The position numbers were made by a program, and so were the translations under genes. Below, one piece after another: positions 8,376-16,046 of a DNA stretch of 64,000 nt; positions within the stretch are counted from its first letter, which is position 1; each line of letters begins with the position of its first letter. The DNA is from an uncultured Bacteroidales bacterium (lineage in GTDB: Bacteria > Bacteroidota > Bacteroidia > Bacteroidales > Muribaculaceae): the NCBI GenBank assembly GCA_949289215.1, contig CASENC010000014.1:22088-86087 (forward strand), written 5' to 3'. The notes under the pieces were generated by a model. That model made no database searches. It saw only the letters and a list, made by a program, of their open reading frames with translations, and had not been told where the DNA came from.

Positions 8376-9116
8376 TTATTTGTAAAAACGATTTATTAAA
8401 TTGTCTATCATGTAGTTGCTCATTTGGGCAAACAGGTGGTCTTGCCGCTTGTGAGTGTAATGGATGCCCAGCATGAGGAAAATGCTCAGGAACAGTGCCA
8501 CTAGCGTGGTGTCGAATGCCACGGCGAGCATACTTGTCATCTTGTTTATGCCCTCGGTAGTGCCGGCCTCGTTGGCATATCCGAGCGATGCGGCGATGCC
8601 TATCACTGTGCCTATGAAACCCACCGATGGTATAGCCCAAGCGCAGTAGCGTATGAATTCCTGTTCGCTCTCCATGTCGGAGGCATATATCTTGACTTGA
8701 GCTTCAACCAATCCCAGCACTTCCGACGACGACTTGCTCAGGCGGTATTTCGTGCAGGCTTTTTTTATCAGGTCGGTGAGCAGGAATTTGTTGGTGTGCT
8801 CAAGTTGCTGCATATTCAGTTTTAGCTGGTTCACGTCATCGGGGCTGAGTACCCAATTCTCTTTCTCGGGCAGCAAGTGAGCCTCGAATGAGTCGTATTC
8901 GTGGGTGATTTTGCTGTTGGCATGGGCTATTTCAAGCATTCCGAAGAAAAAGAAGAAATAAGTTGCCCCTTGTATAAGCCCTTCGGGCATGGTGCCACCG
9001 AGCATAGTCAGCAGTCGTGATGGATTTTCGTCATCGTTGGCCAAGACTATCACCACCATCAGCGCGGAAGCGAATATTATGCTCAGCAGTATCCTTATGT
9101 ATCTGTTGCTTGCCAT
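8376..9116 (-). CDS. MotA/TolQ/ExbB-family proton-channel protein
   Basis: This is a 246-residue inner-membrane protein of the family that converts proton flow into mechanical work with a MotB/ExbD-type partner. Hydrophobic segments lie at about 7-26, 46-63, 158-180 and 195-218, with a charged cytoplasmic helical region between the second and third. The third segment has the family's proline and glycines (PSVGFIGTVIG, 163-173). This matches the MotA_ExbB fold rather than a transporter. It lies 14 bases after the gene for its likely stator partner and 23 before the FHA-protease gene. It is not close enough to ExbB or TolQ to suggest TonB or Tol service; Zorya ZorA is a distant analogue. Confidence 0.87.
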   Translation of the reverse strand: MASNRYIRILLSIIFASALMVVIVLANDDENPSRLLTMLGGTMPEGLIQGATYFFFFFGMLEIAHANSKITHEYDSFEAHLLPEKENWVLSPDDVNQLKLNMQQLEHTNKFLLTDLIKKACTKYRLSKSSSEVLGLVEAQVKIYASDMESEQEFIRYCAWAIPSVGFIGTVIGIAASLGYANEAGTTEGINKMTSMLAVAFDTTLVALFLSIFLMLGIHYTHKRQDHLFAQMSNYMIDNLINRFYK

Positions 9117-9130
9117 TGGTTCTTATTTAT

Positions 9131-10030
9131 TTATTTTATTACACGTCCCGAGCCCCATAAAGGTTCGCGGTGTGAAGTTATGTTGAAGCCCGAGTCAGAC
9201 AGGCGGAAAGTGACGAAGCACTTGTTGGGCCCCTTGGTGATGGTGAACGGGTCGAGTTCGACCCTTCGCTCGTCGGGTTTGCCCGGGTGGAAAATAAGCA
9301 CGCACGACACTGTGGCCGATCGGGCTACCGATGATTCGTAAATGTTGACCCAAGCGGTATATTCGCCGGGGTATATTTCGGGAACGTAGAACAGCTCGAA
9401 GCGTTCCTCGTCGCCTGCACGTCGTTCCCTCACGTCCTCGCCCAGTATGCCCCATTTCTTCGACGGGTACATACGCCAGCATTGTTCGGGGTCGGGTTCA
9501 AAACGTTGTACTCCAAGGTCAACGTCGGCATCTGTTTCGGTCCACCGGCACAGTATTCCGAAACGTGCGAATACACCCATAGTCTTCTCTATGGTGTTTG
9601 CCACCTTGCTGCGCTCGTTGGCTTCTTCAAGCTGTTGGCGCAGTTCGGCCACTTCCTGTTTCATCTTTTCCGAGGCCGAGTTGGCGTTCTCCAGCTCTTC
9701 GCGCAACCGCCGGTTTTCGTCGGCCGCCTCTCGAATGCCGCTTTCGAGTTCCGCGATGCGGTCGTTGAGGCGGTTAATGTTCTCTTTCAGCCCGTTAAGC
9801 TCATCGTTCAATTGTTCAAACACCTCTTGCGGCACACTGTTCTTGATTTTTTCTATGGCATCGTCGAGGCTTGTGGTGATTTCCTGTATTTCTTTCACCT
9901 TTTCAAGCAGTTCCACATCTTCTTTTGTCATTTTCGGAATGATTATGAACAAGATGATTACTGCCGCCAATGCTCCAGAAAGCAGGTCGAGGAACGACGT
10001 GCCGAATATGTTGATTTCCTGTCGTGCCAT
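9131..10030 (-). CDS. MotB/ExbD-like stator partner with coiled coil and beta domain, no OmpA domain
   Basis: This 299-residue protein has one N-terminal TM helix (about 13-34) starting with FLDLLSG. The Asp at residue 15 sits where ExbD and MotB carry their proton-binding Asp. A long periplasmic coiled coil rich in Glu, Leu and Arg covers about 35-160. The last 130 residues look beta-rich, with aromatic and charged residues (W-x-M-YPSKKWG, GEYTAWV). The OmpA-type peptidoglycan-binding domain found in MotB and ZorB is not visible. It is encoded directly before the MotA-like gene, as expected for a stator pair. The novel C-terminal domain probably sets what the motor acts on. Confidence 0.82.
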   Translation of the reverse strand: MARQEINIFGTSFLDLLSGALAAVIILFIIIPKMTKEDVELLEKVKEIQEITTSLDDAIEKIKNSVPQEVFEQLNDELNGLKENINRLNDRIAELESGIREAADENRRLREELENANSASEKMKQEVAELRQQLEEANERSKVANTIEKTMGVFARFGILCRWTETDADVDLGVQRFEPDPEQCWRMYPSKKWGILGEDVRERRAGDEERFELFYVPEIYPGEYTAWVNIYESSVARSATVSCVLIFHPGKPDERRVELDPFTITKGPNKCFVTFRLSDSGFNITSHREPLWGSGRVIK

Positions 10031-10042
10031 ATAAGATTTGCG

Positions 10043-11416
10043 TCAAGCGCCCTCTACGCGCAGTTTCACATCGCCTATTGAAATTATGTCGCCCGGTTTT
10101 ATGACTGCGCCGTATGTGCCCACTTCCTGTGAATTGACAAATGTGCCGTTAAGCGAATTTTTCCATTGCATGGCGTTCCGGTGGCTGCAGTGGATGTTGC
10201 ACCTGTCGCAGGGGAACAGCCTATGCTGCCGCAGCCCGTATTCGCAGTTGCACCTGAACTGGCCGTCGCGCAGCACCCACACATTGTTACCGGGGTCTTT
10301 TTCGATGGTGCAGTGCTGCCGGGAAATGAAGCAGGTTTCGGTTTCCTCGATGCTTATTGAGTTCCACGTGTCGGCCGAAGCCCGTCCTATTGTGATTATG
10401 GTGTTCCCGTCGGTAAACAGGCTGTTGAGCACGTAGGTGCGTCCAAGTTCCTCGCCTTGCATCACGCGCAACATCAGTCCGGCCGACGTGTCGCGATTAA
10501 ACCGCGTGGCATCGGGCACAGGGTCGGGTATCGATGCGCCGGGATTGGGCATCAGTTTCAGCACATCGTCGATGGTTTGCAGCCGTTGCTTGAAGTCGGG
10601 AACAAGGCACCCTTCGATAACTGGCAGCCATGTCGCGCCATCGGGTCCCGACAGTCGTGAACGGTCCCAATTGCCGCGTTGGACGTTATTGACGTATCGT
10701 GGCACGTCGGCTTCCGATTCAAGTCGGCCGAAAGGCAGGCTTCCCGTGAGCAACTGGTACATCATCACTCCAAACGAGAATATGTCGGTCGTAGGCAGCA
10801 CTGTAGCATTGCCGCGCTTTGGGTTTACTTGTTCGGGTGGCATATATGCAATGGTGCCGAAACGCTGTTGCGGCACACCTGTCCAGCCTCGTTGTGTGAG
10901 GCGGTTGTTTTGGTCGCCCGAAATGCCGAAGTCGGTGAGCACGGCGTGTGAACTGTCGCGTAGCAGTACGTTTTCGGGTTTCAGGTCGCGGTGGACTTTG
11001 CCGTTGGCGTGTAGGTCTCTCAGCCCCAGTAGCACTTGGCGTGCCATCAGTGGCAGGTTTACGCGCGTCTGTTTGAGTGCGCTGTTGAGGTCGCCGCAAG
11101 GGCAATATTCCATCACGATATAGGAATTCCCCCTTACCATGCCTTTCGCCACCGAGTGTACGAGGTAGTCGCTGGGAATTTGCCCGGTTTCATATTCCCG
11201 CTCGAAGCGCTTGAGCAGGTTTGGCCGTTCCGAGGCAATCACCTCCCACAGTTTCAGCAATTTCAGCGCATAGGGCTTGCCCATGCTGTCGGTCACGCAG
11301 AACACTTGCCCGAAGGTTCCTTCGCCCAAGAACGATTTCACTTTCCACTTTTGGTCGATGTAATCGCCCGGAGTGAAGTGGCAGCGTTCGGCGACGCAAG
11401 TTCCCTGGTGGTTCAT
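10043..11416 (-). CDS. Ser/Thr protein kinase fused to a C-terminal FHA domain
   Basis: This is a 457-residue soluble kinase. The kinase domain (about 22-285) has GEGTFG (31-36), K52, catalytic loop HRDLKPEN (142-149), DFG (162-164) and a PPE motif in place of APE. An FHA domain follows at about 325-455 (IGRAS, SRQH, SLNGTFVN, GDIISIGD). The loop between the SRQH and NGTFVN parts of this domain holds an extra stretch of about 35 residues with C389, C391, C403, C406, C410 and nearby His, which looks like a metal site. No TM segment is seen. Kinase-FHA fusions can bind their own phosphorylated form or recruit phosphorylated partners. The gene is second in the operon, 5 bases after the zinc-ribbon gene. 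Confidence 0.92.
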   Translation of the reverse strand: MNHQGTCVAERCHFTPGDYIDQKWKVKSFLGEGTFGQVFCVTDSMGKPYALKLLKLWEVIASERPNLLKRFEREYETGQIPSDYLVHSVAKGMVRGNSYIVMEYCPCGDLNSALKQTRVNLPLMARQVLLGLRDLHANGKVHRDLKPENVLLRDSSHAVLTDFGISGDQNNRLTQRGWTGVPQQRFGTIAYMPPEQVNPKRGNATVLPTTDIFSFGVMMYQLLTGSLPFGRLESEADVPRYVNNVQRGNWDRSRLSGPDGATWLPVIEGCLVPDFKQRLQTIDDVLKLMPNPGASIPDPVPDATRFNRDTSAGLMLRVMQGEELGRTYVLNSLFTDGNTIITIGRASADTWNSISIEETETCFISRQHCTIEKDPGNNVWVLRDGQFRCNCEYGLRQHRLFPCDRCNIHCSHRNAMQWKNSLNGTFVNSQEVGTYGAVIKPGDIISIGDVKLRVEGA

Positions 11417-11421
11417 GTGTG

Positions 11422-12072
11422 TTACCCTTTCTTGAATTCAAACATACGGTTGCCCAATACAATCACATCGCCGTCTTGCAGGCGCATTTTCCTGTCAACG
11501 CGTATCAGCGTGGTTTGCATCTCGCTACGGTTTTCGATGTACCATTCATCGCCTTCGCGTGTGATAACGGCTTGTACTTTCGATGTTATTGAATTGTTGT
11601 TGCTGTCGGTGTTGGCACGGTTCAGCGTGATTTCGTCGCCCGAGTAGCTTACCGGTTCGTAAGTGGCCTGCTCGGTTTGCCACGGAATGCGGCGCAATGA
11701 GCAAAAACCTTCGTTTTGAGGTGTGCTCCACGGATTGATTGTGCCTCCCACATTGTTGCCCTGCCTGCGAGGTTGAGGTTGCGGCTGTGGCTGCGGTTGG
11801 GCCTGTTTTAGCGCGTTTTGGCATCGTGGACAGAAGTTCATGCTTGGAGTTATCGGGTAACCACATCGCGGGCATTGTCCCGGCTGTGGATTTGGATTCG
11901 GCGGTGTCGGGTCGTTGGGGAAACCGCCCGGCTCGCGTATGGTAGATTTCAATTGCTCAAGGTTGTCGTGATTTGAAACATTCTCAATCATCGACCCCTC
12001 AAGCGGAGCATTGCACTTGATGCAACGAGTTGCATTAGGCTCGTTGATCCATCCACAATTTTTGCATCTCAT
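11422..12072 (-). CDS. Double zinc-ribbon protein with C-terminal FHA-like domain
   Basis: This 216-residue protein is the first gene of the minus-strand operon. Two zinc ribbons can be seen: C3-x2-C6 with C17-x2-C20, and C67-x2-C70 with C81-x2-C84. They are separated by a Pro/Asn-rich linker and followed by a PQ repeat (about 91-101). The last 75 residues resemble an FHA domain in strand pattern and end (RLQDGDVIVLGNRMFEF), but the usual GR, SRxH and NG motifs are weak (NRAN, SITSKVQAV), so phosphothreonine binding is doubtful. It may be a scaffold for the kinase encoded next to it. The ATG at 12072 fits the first ribbon starting at residue 3. Confidence 0.85.
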   Translation of the reverse strand: MRCKNCGWINEPNATRCIKCNAPLEGSMIENVSNHDNLEQLKSTIREPGGFPNDPTPPNPNPQPGQCPRCGYPITPSMNFCPRCQNALKQAQPQPQPQPQPRRQGNNVGGTINPWSTPQNEGFCSLRRIPWQTEQATYEPVSYSGDEITLNRANTDSNNNSITSKVQAVITREGDEWYIENRSEMQTTLIRVDRKMRLQDGDVIVLGNRMFEFKKG

Positions 12073-12157
12073 ATAATAGTTCCTTTCAAGTTTTAAGGTG
12101 TTAAATCATTGTCAGACATCATTGCCGTTTTGTCGTGAGACATAGGGCAAGTTGATG

Positions 12158-12165
12158 CAAAAATA
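12158..12165 (-). promoter_or_regulatory. Candidate -7 element for the kinase/FHA operon
   Basis: Read on the minus strand the bases are TATTTTTG, a full match to the Bacteroidetes TAnnTTTG element, about 85 bases before the start of the zinc-ribbon gene. No clear TTTG was found at the -33 distance, so confidence is limited. Confidence 0.4.
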
Positions 12166-12402
12166 TGAATAATTCTTGTAACATAGAAGAAGAAGTTTAA
12201 AAATTAAATCGGGTGAAAATGTGTATTTTAATAAATTGCCATGGAGCATTACTATGTGTTGAAAAATGTGTATTATTTGGCGAAAAAATCATGATGCACA
12301 GGCGCGGATTTACAAATGCAAACGCCAAAGTCGCAGATTTGTTAAAAAAATGCCATGTCGGAGGGTTGTATATGTTGTGCGGCATGGATTTTTGCTTGTT
12401 GA

Positions 12403-12410
12403 TAACTTTG
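12403..12410 (+). promoter_or_regulatory. Candidate upstream -7 element for the dcw cluster
   Basis: The sequence is TAACTTTG, a full match to TAnnTTTG, 166 bases before the chosen rsmH start. There is no TTTG at the ideal -33 spacing. It may be a second promoter for the cluster. Confidence 0.3.
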
Positions 12411-12442
12411 TGTGTTAAAGGGGGAAAAAATGCGAATTTAAG

Positions 12443-12475
12443 TTTGTAAATTATATGGATTAATTGCTAACTTTA
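12443..12475 (+). promoter_or_regulatory. Candidate promoter of the dcw cluster
   Basis: TTTG at 12443-12446 is followed after 21 bases by TAACTTTA at 12468-12475, one base off the Bacteroidetes TTTG-N(19-21)-TAnnTTTG consensus. It lies 100 bases before the rsmH start. Confidence 0.45.
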
Positions 12476-12575
12476 CAAGCGGAAAGGTACGTGCTCACAT
12501 ATAAGCTTTAATGCTGCATAGGTGTTGATTGAAATTCTTTCCAATGGTTTGAGGATTAACTTATTAAGCGTAGCG

Positions 12576-13493
12576 ATGAGTGACCAATCGATAGTTTATC
12601 ATATACCGGCTTTGCTCGAAGAAAGCATCGCAGGGTTGAATATTGTTCCCGATGGTACATACGTAGATGTGACATTCGGTGGCGGCGGACATTCTCGCGC
12701 CGTCATGTCGCACCTTGGGAAGGGTGGGCGGTTGTATGGTTTTGACCAAGACATGGACGCTTATGCCAATCGTATCGATGACCCCCGTTTTACGTTTGTG
12801 CATGGTAATTTTGCGTATTTGAAGAATTTCTTGCGCTATTATGGCGTTGAGGAGGCGGATGGCATAATTGCCGACTTGGGGGTGTCGTTCCATCATTTCG
12901 ATGATGCTTCTCGTGGTTTCTCGTTCCGGGCCGATGCGCCGCTTGATATGCGCATGAACCGCGAGGGTGGTCGCAGCGCGGCCGATTTACTTGCCGATGC
13001 CACCGAGGAGCAGATAGCCGATTGGCTGTTCAATTACGGTGAACTGAAACAGGCACGCCGCATGGCAGGTGCAATAGTGAAGTCGCGCGCGGCAGGTGTG
13101 CCGGTCGGTACCGTCGGCCGCTTGCTTGATATTGTGAAGCCCTACATAAAACCTTCGCAAGAGAAAAAAGAACTTGCCCAGGTGTTCCAGGCGTTGCGCA
13201 TTGCCGTTAACGACGAGCTTGGCGCATTGCGTTCGATGCTGGCAGGGGCATTGCAAGTGTTACGCCCTGGTGGACGGCTGGTGGTGATAACTTACCATTC
13301 CCTCGAAGACCGCTTGGTTAAGAATTTCATCAAGAGCGGTAACGTGGAAGGCAAAATCGAAAAAGATTTTTATGGCAGAGTAAGCGCACCGTTCAAAGCG
13401 GTAAATAACAAGGTTATACAACCGGGCGAAGATGAGGTGGAGCGAAATCCGCGTTCGCGCAGTGCCAAGTTGCGTATAGCCGAAAAAATATAA
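12576..13493 (+). CDS. rsmH: 16S rRNA m4C1402 methyltransferase RsmH (MraW)
   Basis: This enzyme uses S-adenosylmethionine to methylate N4 of C1402 in 16S rRNA. The protein is about 305 residues from this start, typical for the family. Signatures are YHIPALLEE at the N-terminus, TFGGGGHS near residue 50, IIADLGVS near 100, the APLDMRM motif near 130 and VITYHSLEDR near 245. I chose the ATG at 12576 (MSDQSIVYH) because family members start just before the YH-x-P-V/A-L motif; the frame stays open to a GTG at 12522, but that would add 18 unrelated residues. It is the first gene of the division cluster; the usual upstream mraZ is missing. Confidence 0.96.
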   Translation: MSDQSIVYHIPALLEESIAGLNIVPDGTYVDVTFGGGGHSRAVMSHLGKGGRLYGFDQDMDAYANRIDDPRFTFVHGNFAYLKNFLRYYGVEEADGIIADLGVSFHHFDDASRGFSFRADAPLDMRMNREGGRSAADLLADATEEQIADWLFNYGELKQARRMAGAIVKSRAAGVPVGTVGRLLDIVKPYIKPSQEKKELAQVFQALRIAVNDELGALRSMLAGALQVLRPGGRLVVITYHSLEDRLVKNFIKSGNVEGKIEKDFYGRVSAPFKAVNNKVIQPGEDEVERNPRSRSAKLRIAEKI

Positions 13494-13520
13494 GAGTAAG
13501 GTCGATAAATTACGTTTTTT

Positions 13521-13877
13521 ATGGTGAAGAAAGCTATAACAACCTGCTTTGGAGTCTTATTCGGGTGGATATGGAATTTGCTTGGCGGTAAGTTGGTTAC
13601 CGTCGATTTCCTGCGGCGGCATTTTGCCAAGGTGGCCTTGGTGCTGTTTGTCATGTTTGGCTTTATAGCCAACCGTTTTTCGGGGATGCTCGAAATGCGC
13701 CGCATCGACAACCTTGAAGGTGACTTGAAAGCAATGCAATCGGAATACATATTGTCGAGTGCCGATTATTTCTCGAAAATACGCGAGAGGACTATGAAGC
13801 AACTTGTGGATACCTTGAAACTCGACCTTGACGTACCACAACAGCCTCCTTACATATTGAAAGACGACGATGAGTGA
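13521..13877 (+). CDS. FtsL-like cell division protein
   Basis: This is a 118-residue bitopic membrane protein in the ftsL position between rsmH and ftsI. A cytoplasmic N-terminal part leads to a TM segment (about 38-56, VALVLFVMFGFIANRF). A short periplasmic helix of leucine-zipper type (about 60-105) follows. In the family such proteins form a divisome complex with FtsB/DivIC and FtsQ and help to activate FtsWI. Sequence conservation is low in this family, so the call rests on size, topology and position. Its end overlaps the start of ftsI by 8 bases, suggesting translational coupling. Confidence 0.8.
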   Translation: MVKKAITTCFGVLFGWIWNLLGGKLVTVDFLRRHFAKVALVLFVMFGFIANRFSGMLEMRRIDNLEGDLKAMQSEYILSSADYFSKIRERTMKQLVDTLKLDLDVPQQPPYILKDDDE

Positions 13878-16011
13878 AAAAAAACATAGGAAAAACAAGG
13901 AACACATACTGTGGCGTTATTTTCTTATCACCCTGGCTGTAACCATAGTCTCGGCAGTTGCCGTTTATCGTTTGGCCCAAACGACAATCTTCAAAGCCGA
14001 CCAATGGAACGAGAAAGCCATGGAGTCGTTTGGTGATGTGGTGCCGTCGATACCCGAGCGAGGGAAAATACTTGCCGATGATGGTTCGATACTTGCCGCG
14101 AATGTAGTGTTTTATGATGCTAAAATCGACTGGAAAAGCGAAGCCATAAAGCGTGATACATTCTATAAGTATCTGCCGGCATTGTGCGACAGCCTTGCCA
14201 CATTCTTCCCCGGTAGGATGACTGCCAAGCAGTGGCAGCGGGAGCTTAAGAGCAAATATGAAGCCATCAATAATCCCAAAGCTCGCGGCTTGCGTAATTA
14301 TTCGCTTGCGTCGAACTTGTCTCAGAGCCGTCGCGACCGTTTGCGCAGTTTCCCGTTTTTCAACAAGGGGCGTGCAGCATCGGGATTGGTGTTTACCGAG
14401 CAGTTGCGGCGTTGCAAGCCTTATGGGTCGATTGCCTCGCGAAGCATCGGTTCGGTTCATGCCGACAAACTTGCTTTGGGCAACAACCGTCACGACGAGC
14501 AGGTGGTGATGCATGGTGTTTCGGGACTTGAAATGTCGCTCGATTCGCTGCTTTACGGCCATGACGGTGAGATGCAGTCGATACAGTCAACCGTGCGCAC
14601 CCTGCGCTGGGAACATGTGCCTGCCGTCAACGGGTATGACATAATGACCTCGATAAACATAGGCATACAGGACATTGTTGAGCAGGAACTGTATGATATG
14701 TGCCTCGAAGCCGAACCTATGTGGTGCTCGGCAGTGGTAATGGACGTGGAGACGGGAGAGATAAAAGCGGTGTCGAACTTTGAGCGGCGTGATACATTTG
14801 ATGTGTCGAAAGGTTATGTCGAAGTGACCAACCATGCTTTTTTGCGATATGAAACCGGTTCGGTGATGAAAGTGATTTCGATGCTTGTGGCTCTTGAAGA
14901 CGGAATTGTCGATAACGTGAACGAACGTATTACCACCGGTCGCTCATGGGCTTACAGTGGTGGCCGCCCCATAACCGACGCCCATGCCAATACCGACATG
15001 AGCATAACCGATGTCATAGCCCAGTCGTCAAACATTGGCATAGCAAAAATCATAACTTCGAAATACGGGGCCAATCCCATTGCTTTTAAGAACAGGTTGA
15101 AGGAAATTGGCTTTTTTGAACCTCTTAATACCGGTATAGCCGGTGCACACACGCCTGCCGTGTGGTTTGACGGCCATGCTAATTCCGACCGTATAACACT
15201 TTCGCGCATGGCTTATGGTTATGCAATGTCAACCCCGCCCATTTACACGCTTGCAATTTACAATGCCATTGCCGGCGGGGGCAAGTTTGTGCGCCCGAGG
15301 CTTGTCAAGCAGCTTATGCACGACGGCGTGCCCGATTCGGTGATTAGTGTGAGCTATGTGAGGGAGCGCATTTGCAGCGAGGAGAATGCCCGCAAGTTGC
15401 GAGAAATGATGCACGCCGTTGTGCACGACCCGCATGGCACGGGAAAAAGTTTGCGTAACAGTGTGATAGATTTCGGCGGCAAGACCGGAACTGCATACGT
15501 TACCATAAACGGACGTTACACGGGCATGAAGCGGTATTCGTTTTGCGGATTTTTCCCGTATGACAAGCCCAAGTATTCGTGCATAGTGGTGTTTGAGCGC
15601 GGCAAGTATGGCGCGGCTCGCAGCAGCGGCAGGGTCTTCAGGGGAATAGCCATGAAGATGCACGCCCGCGGTATGCTCGACAACAGCAAGGAATATACTG
15701 CCGAGGTTGATTCGCTTGGCGGTAAGCATGGAATGATATATGCTACTTCCACGGCGGGAAGACACACGGCGCGCTCGTTTGTTGACGGCGAGGCCGCAGC
15801 CACTCTCGGACAATTGCGTCGTCCCGGTAAAATGGCTGCCGATGAGGTTCCCGACGTAATAGGCTTGGGCATACGCGATGCCATCGATGCCCTTGAGAGA
15901 GCCGGGCTGATTGTGAAGTTCTCGGGAACGGGATATGTGTATCGTCAAAGCCTTCTGCCGGGGTCGAAATTGATAAAAGGTGCCGAGATACAATTGGTAC
16001 TTCGTAATTAA
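13870..16011 (+). CDS. ftsI: Penicillin-binding protein FtsI (PBP3-type transpeptidase) with PASTA domain
   Basis: This is the septal peptidoglycan DD-transpeptidase, 713 residues. The N-terminal TM helix is at about 17-36. A dimerisation/pedestal domain follows. The transpeptidase domain has all three active-site motifs: SVMK near residue 332 (nucleophilic Ser), SSN near 386 and KTGTAY near 537. A single PASTA domain is at about 645-713 (DVIGLGIRDAIDALERAG...), as is common in Bacteroidetes FtsI. The gene sits between ftsL and murE and partners with the downstream ftsW glycosyltransferase gene. Confidence 0.95.
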   Translation: MSEKKHRKNKEHILWRYFLITLAVTIVSAVAVYRLAQTTIFKADQWNEKAMESFGDVVPSIPERGKILADDGSILAANVVFYDAKIDWKSEAIKRDTFYKYLPALCDSLATFFPGRMTAKQWQRELKSKYEAINNPKARGLRNYSLASNLSQSRRDRLRSFPFFNKGRAASGLVFTEQLRRCKPYGSIASRSIGSVHADKLALGNNRHDEQVVMHGVSGLEMSLDSLLYGHDGEMQSIQSTVRTLRWEHVPAVNGYDIMTSINIGIQDIVEQELYDMCLEAEPMWCSAVVMDVETGEIKAVSNFERRDTFDVSKGYVEVTNHAFLRYETGSVMKVISMLVALEDGIVDNVNERITTGRSWAYSGGRPITDAHANTDMSITDVIAQSSNIGIAKIITSKYGANPIAFKNRLKEIGFFEPLNTGIAGAHTPAVWFDGHANSDRITLSRMAYGYAMSTPPIYTLAIYNAIAGGGKFVRPRLVKQLMHDGVPDSVISVSYVRERICSEENARKLREMMHAVVHDPHGTGKSLRNSVIDFGGKTGTAYVTINGRYTGMKRYSFCGFFPYDKPKYSCIVVFERGKYGAARSSGRVFRGIAMKMHARGMLDNSKEYTAEVDSLGGKHGMIYATSTAGRHTARSFVDGEAAATLGQLRRPGKMAADEVPDVIGLGIRDAIDALERAGLIVKFSGTGYVYRQSLLPGSKLIKGAEIQLVLRN

Positions 16012-16046
16012 AAAATGTGACTGTTTAGAAATTATTCATATATATT

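Larger units (their letters stand above)
12073..12575. other. Divergent intergenic region between the signalling operon and the dcw cluster
   Basis: About 500 AT-rich bases separate the divergent first genes. I find candidate promoter elements in both directions but no convincing gene, tRNA or riboswitch. The plus-strand frame at about 12213-12449 has no family resemblance, in particular none to MraZ, which often occupies this spot before rsmH. Confidence 0.6.

Noticed and set aside
8353-8640. N-terminal extension of the FHA-protease frame
   Set aside because: The extra 96 residues lie in the 3' part of the MotA-like gene, look like out-of-frame translation, and precede a natural ATG directly before the conserved part.
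8376-10030. Zorya (ZorAB) phage-defence system
   Set aside because: There is no OmpA domain in the B subunit and no ZorC/D/E-type helicase or nuclease gene nearby; the partners are kinases, phosphatase and FHA proteins instead.
11770-11810. Tandem CNG-type repeat in the zinc-ribbon gene
   Set aside because: It encodes a PQPQPQ proline linker within a real gene and is not an intergenic repeat or CRISPR.
935-12072. Type VI secretion regulatory cluster (PpkA/PppA/Fha)
   Set aside because: No Tss/Hcp/VgrG-like genes are present in the window, so only the control-logic analogy was kept.
12395-12420. Possible DnaA box (TGTTGATAA) upstream of rsmH
   Set aside because: Only one imperfect copy, with no cluster of boxes or dnaA/dnaN neighbour; the bases are better explained by a TAACTTTG promoter element.
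12213-12449. Plus-strand frame of 78 codons upstream of rsmH, checked as a possible MraZ
   Set aside because: Cys-rich, no MraZ/AbrB pattern, and it overlaps the candidate promoter elements.
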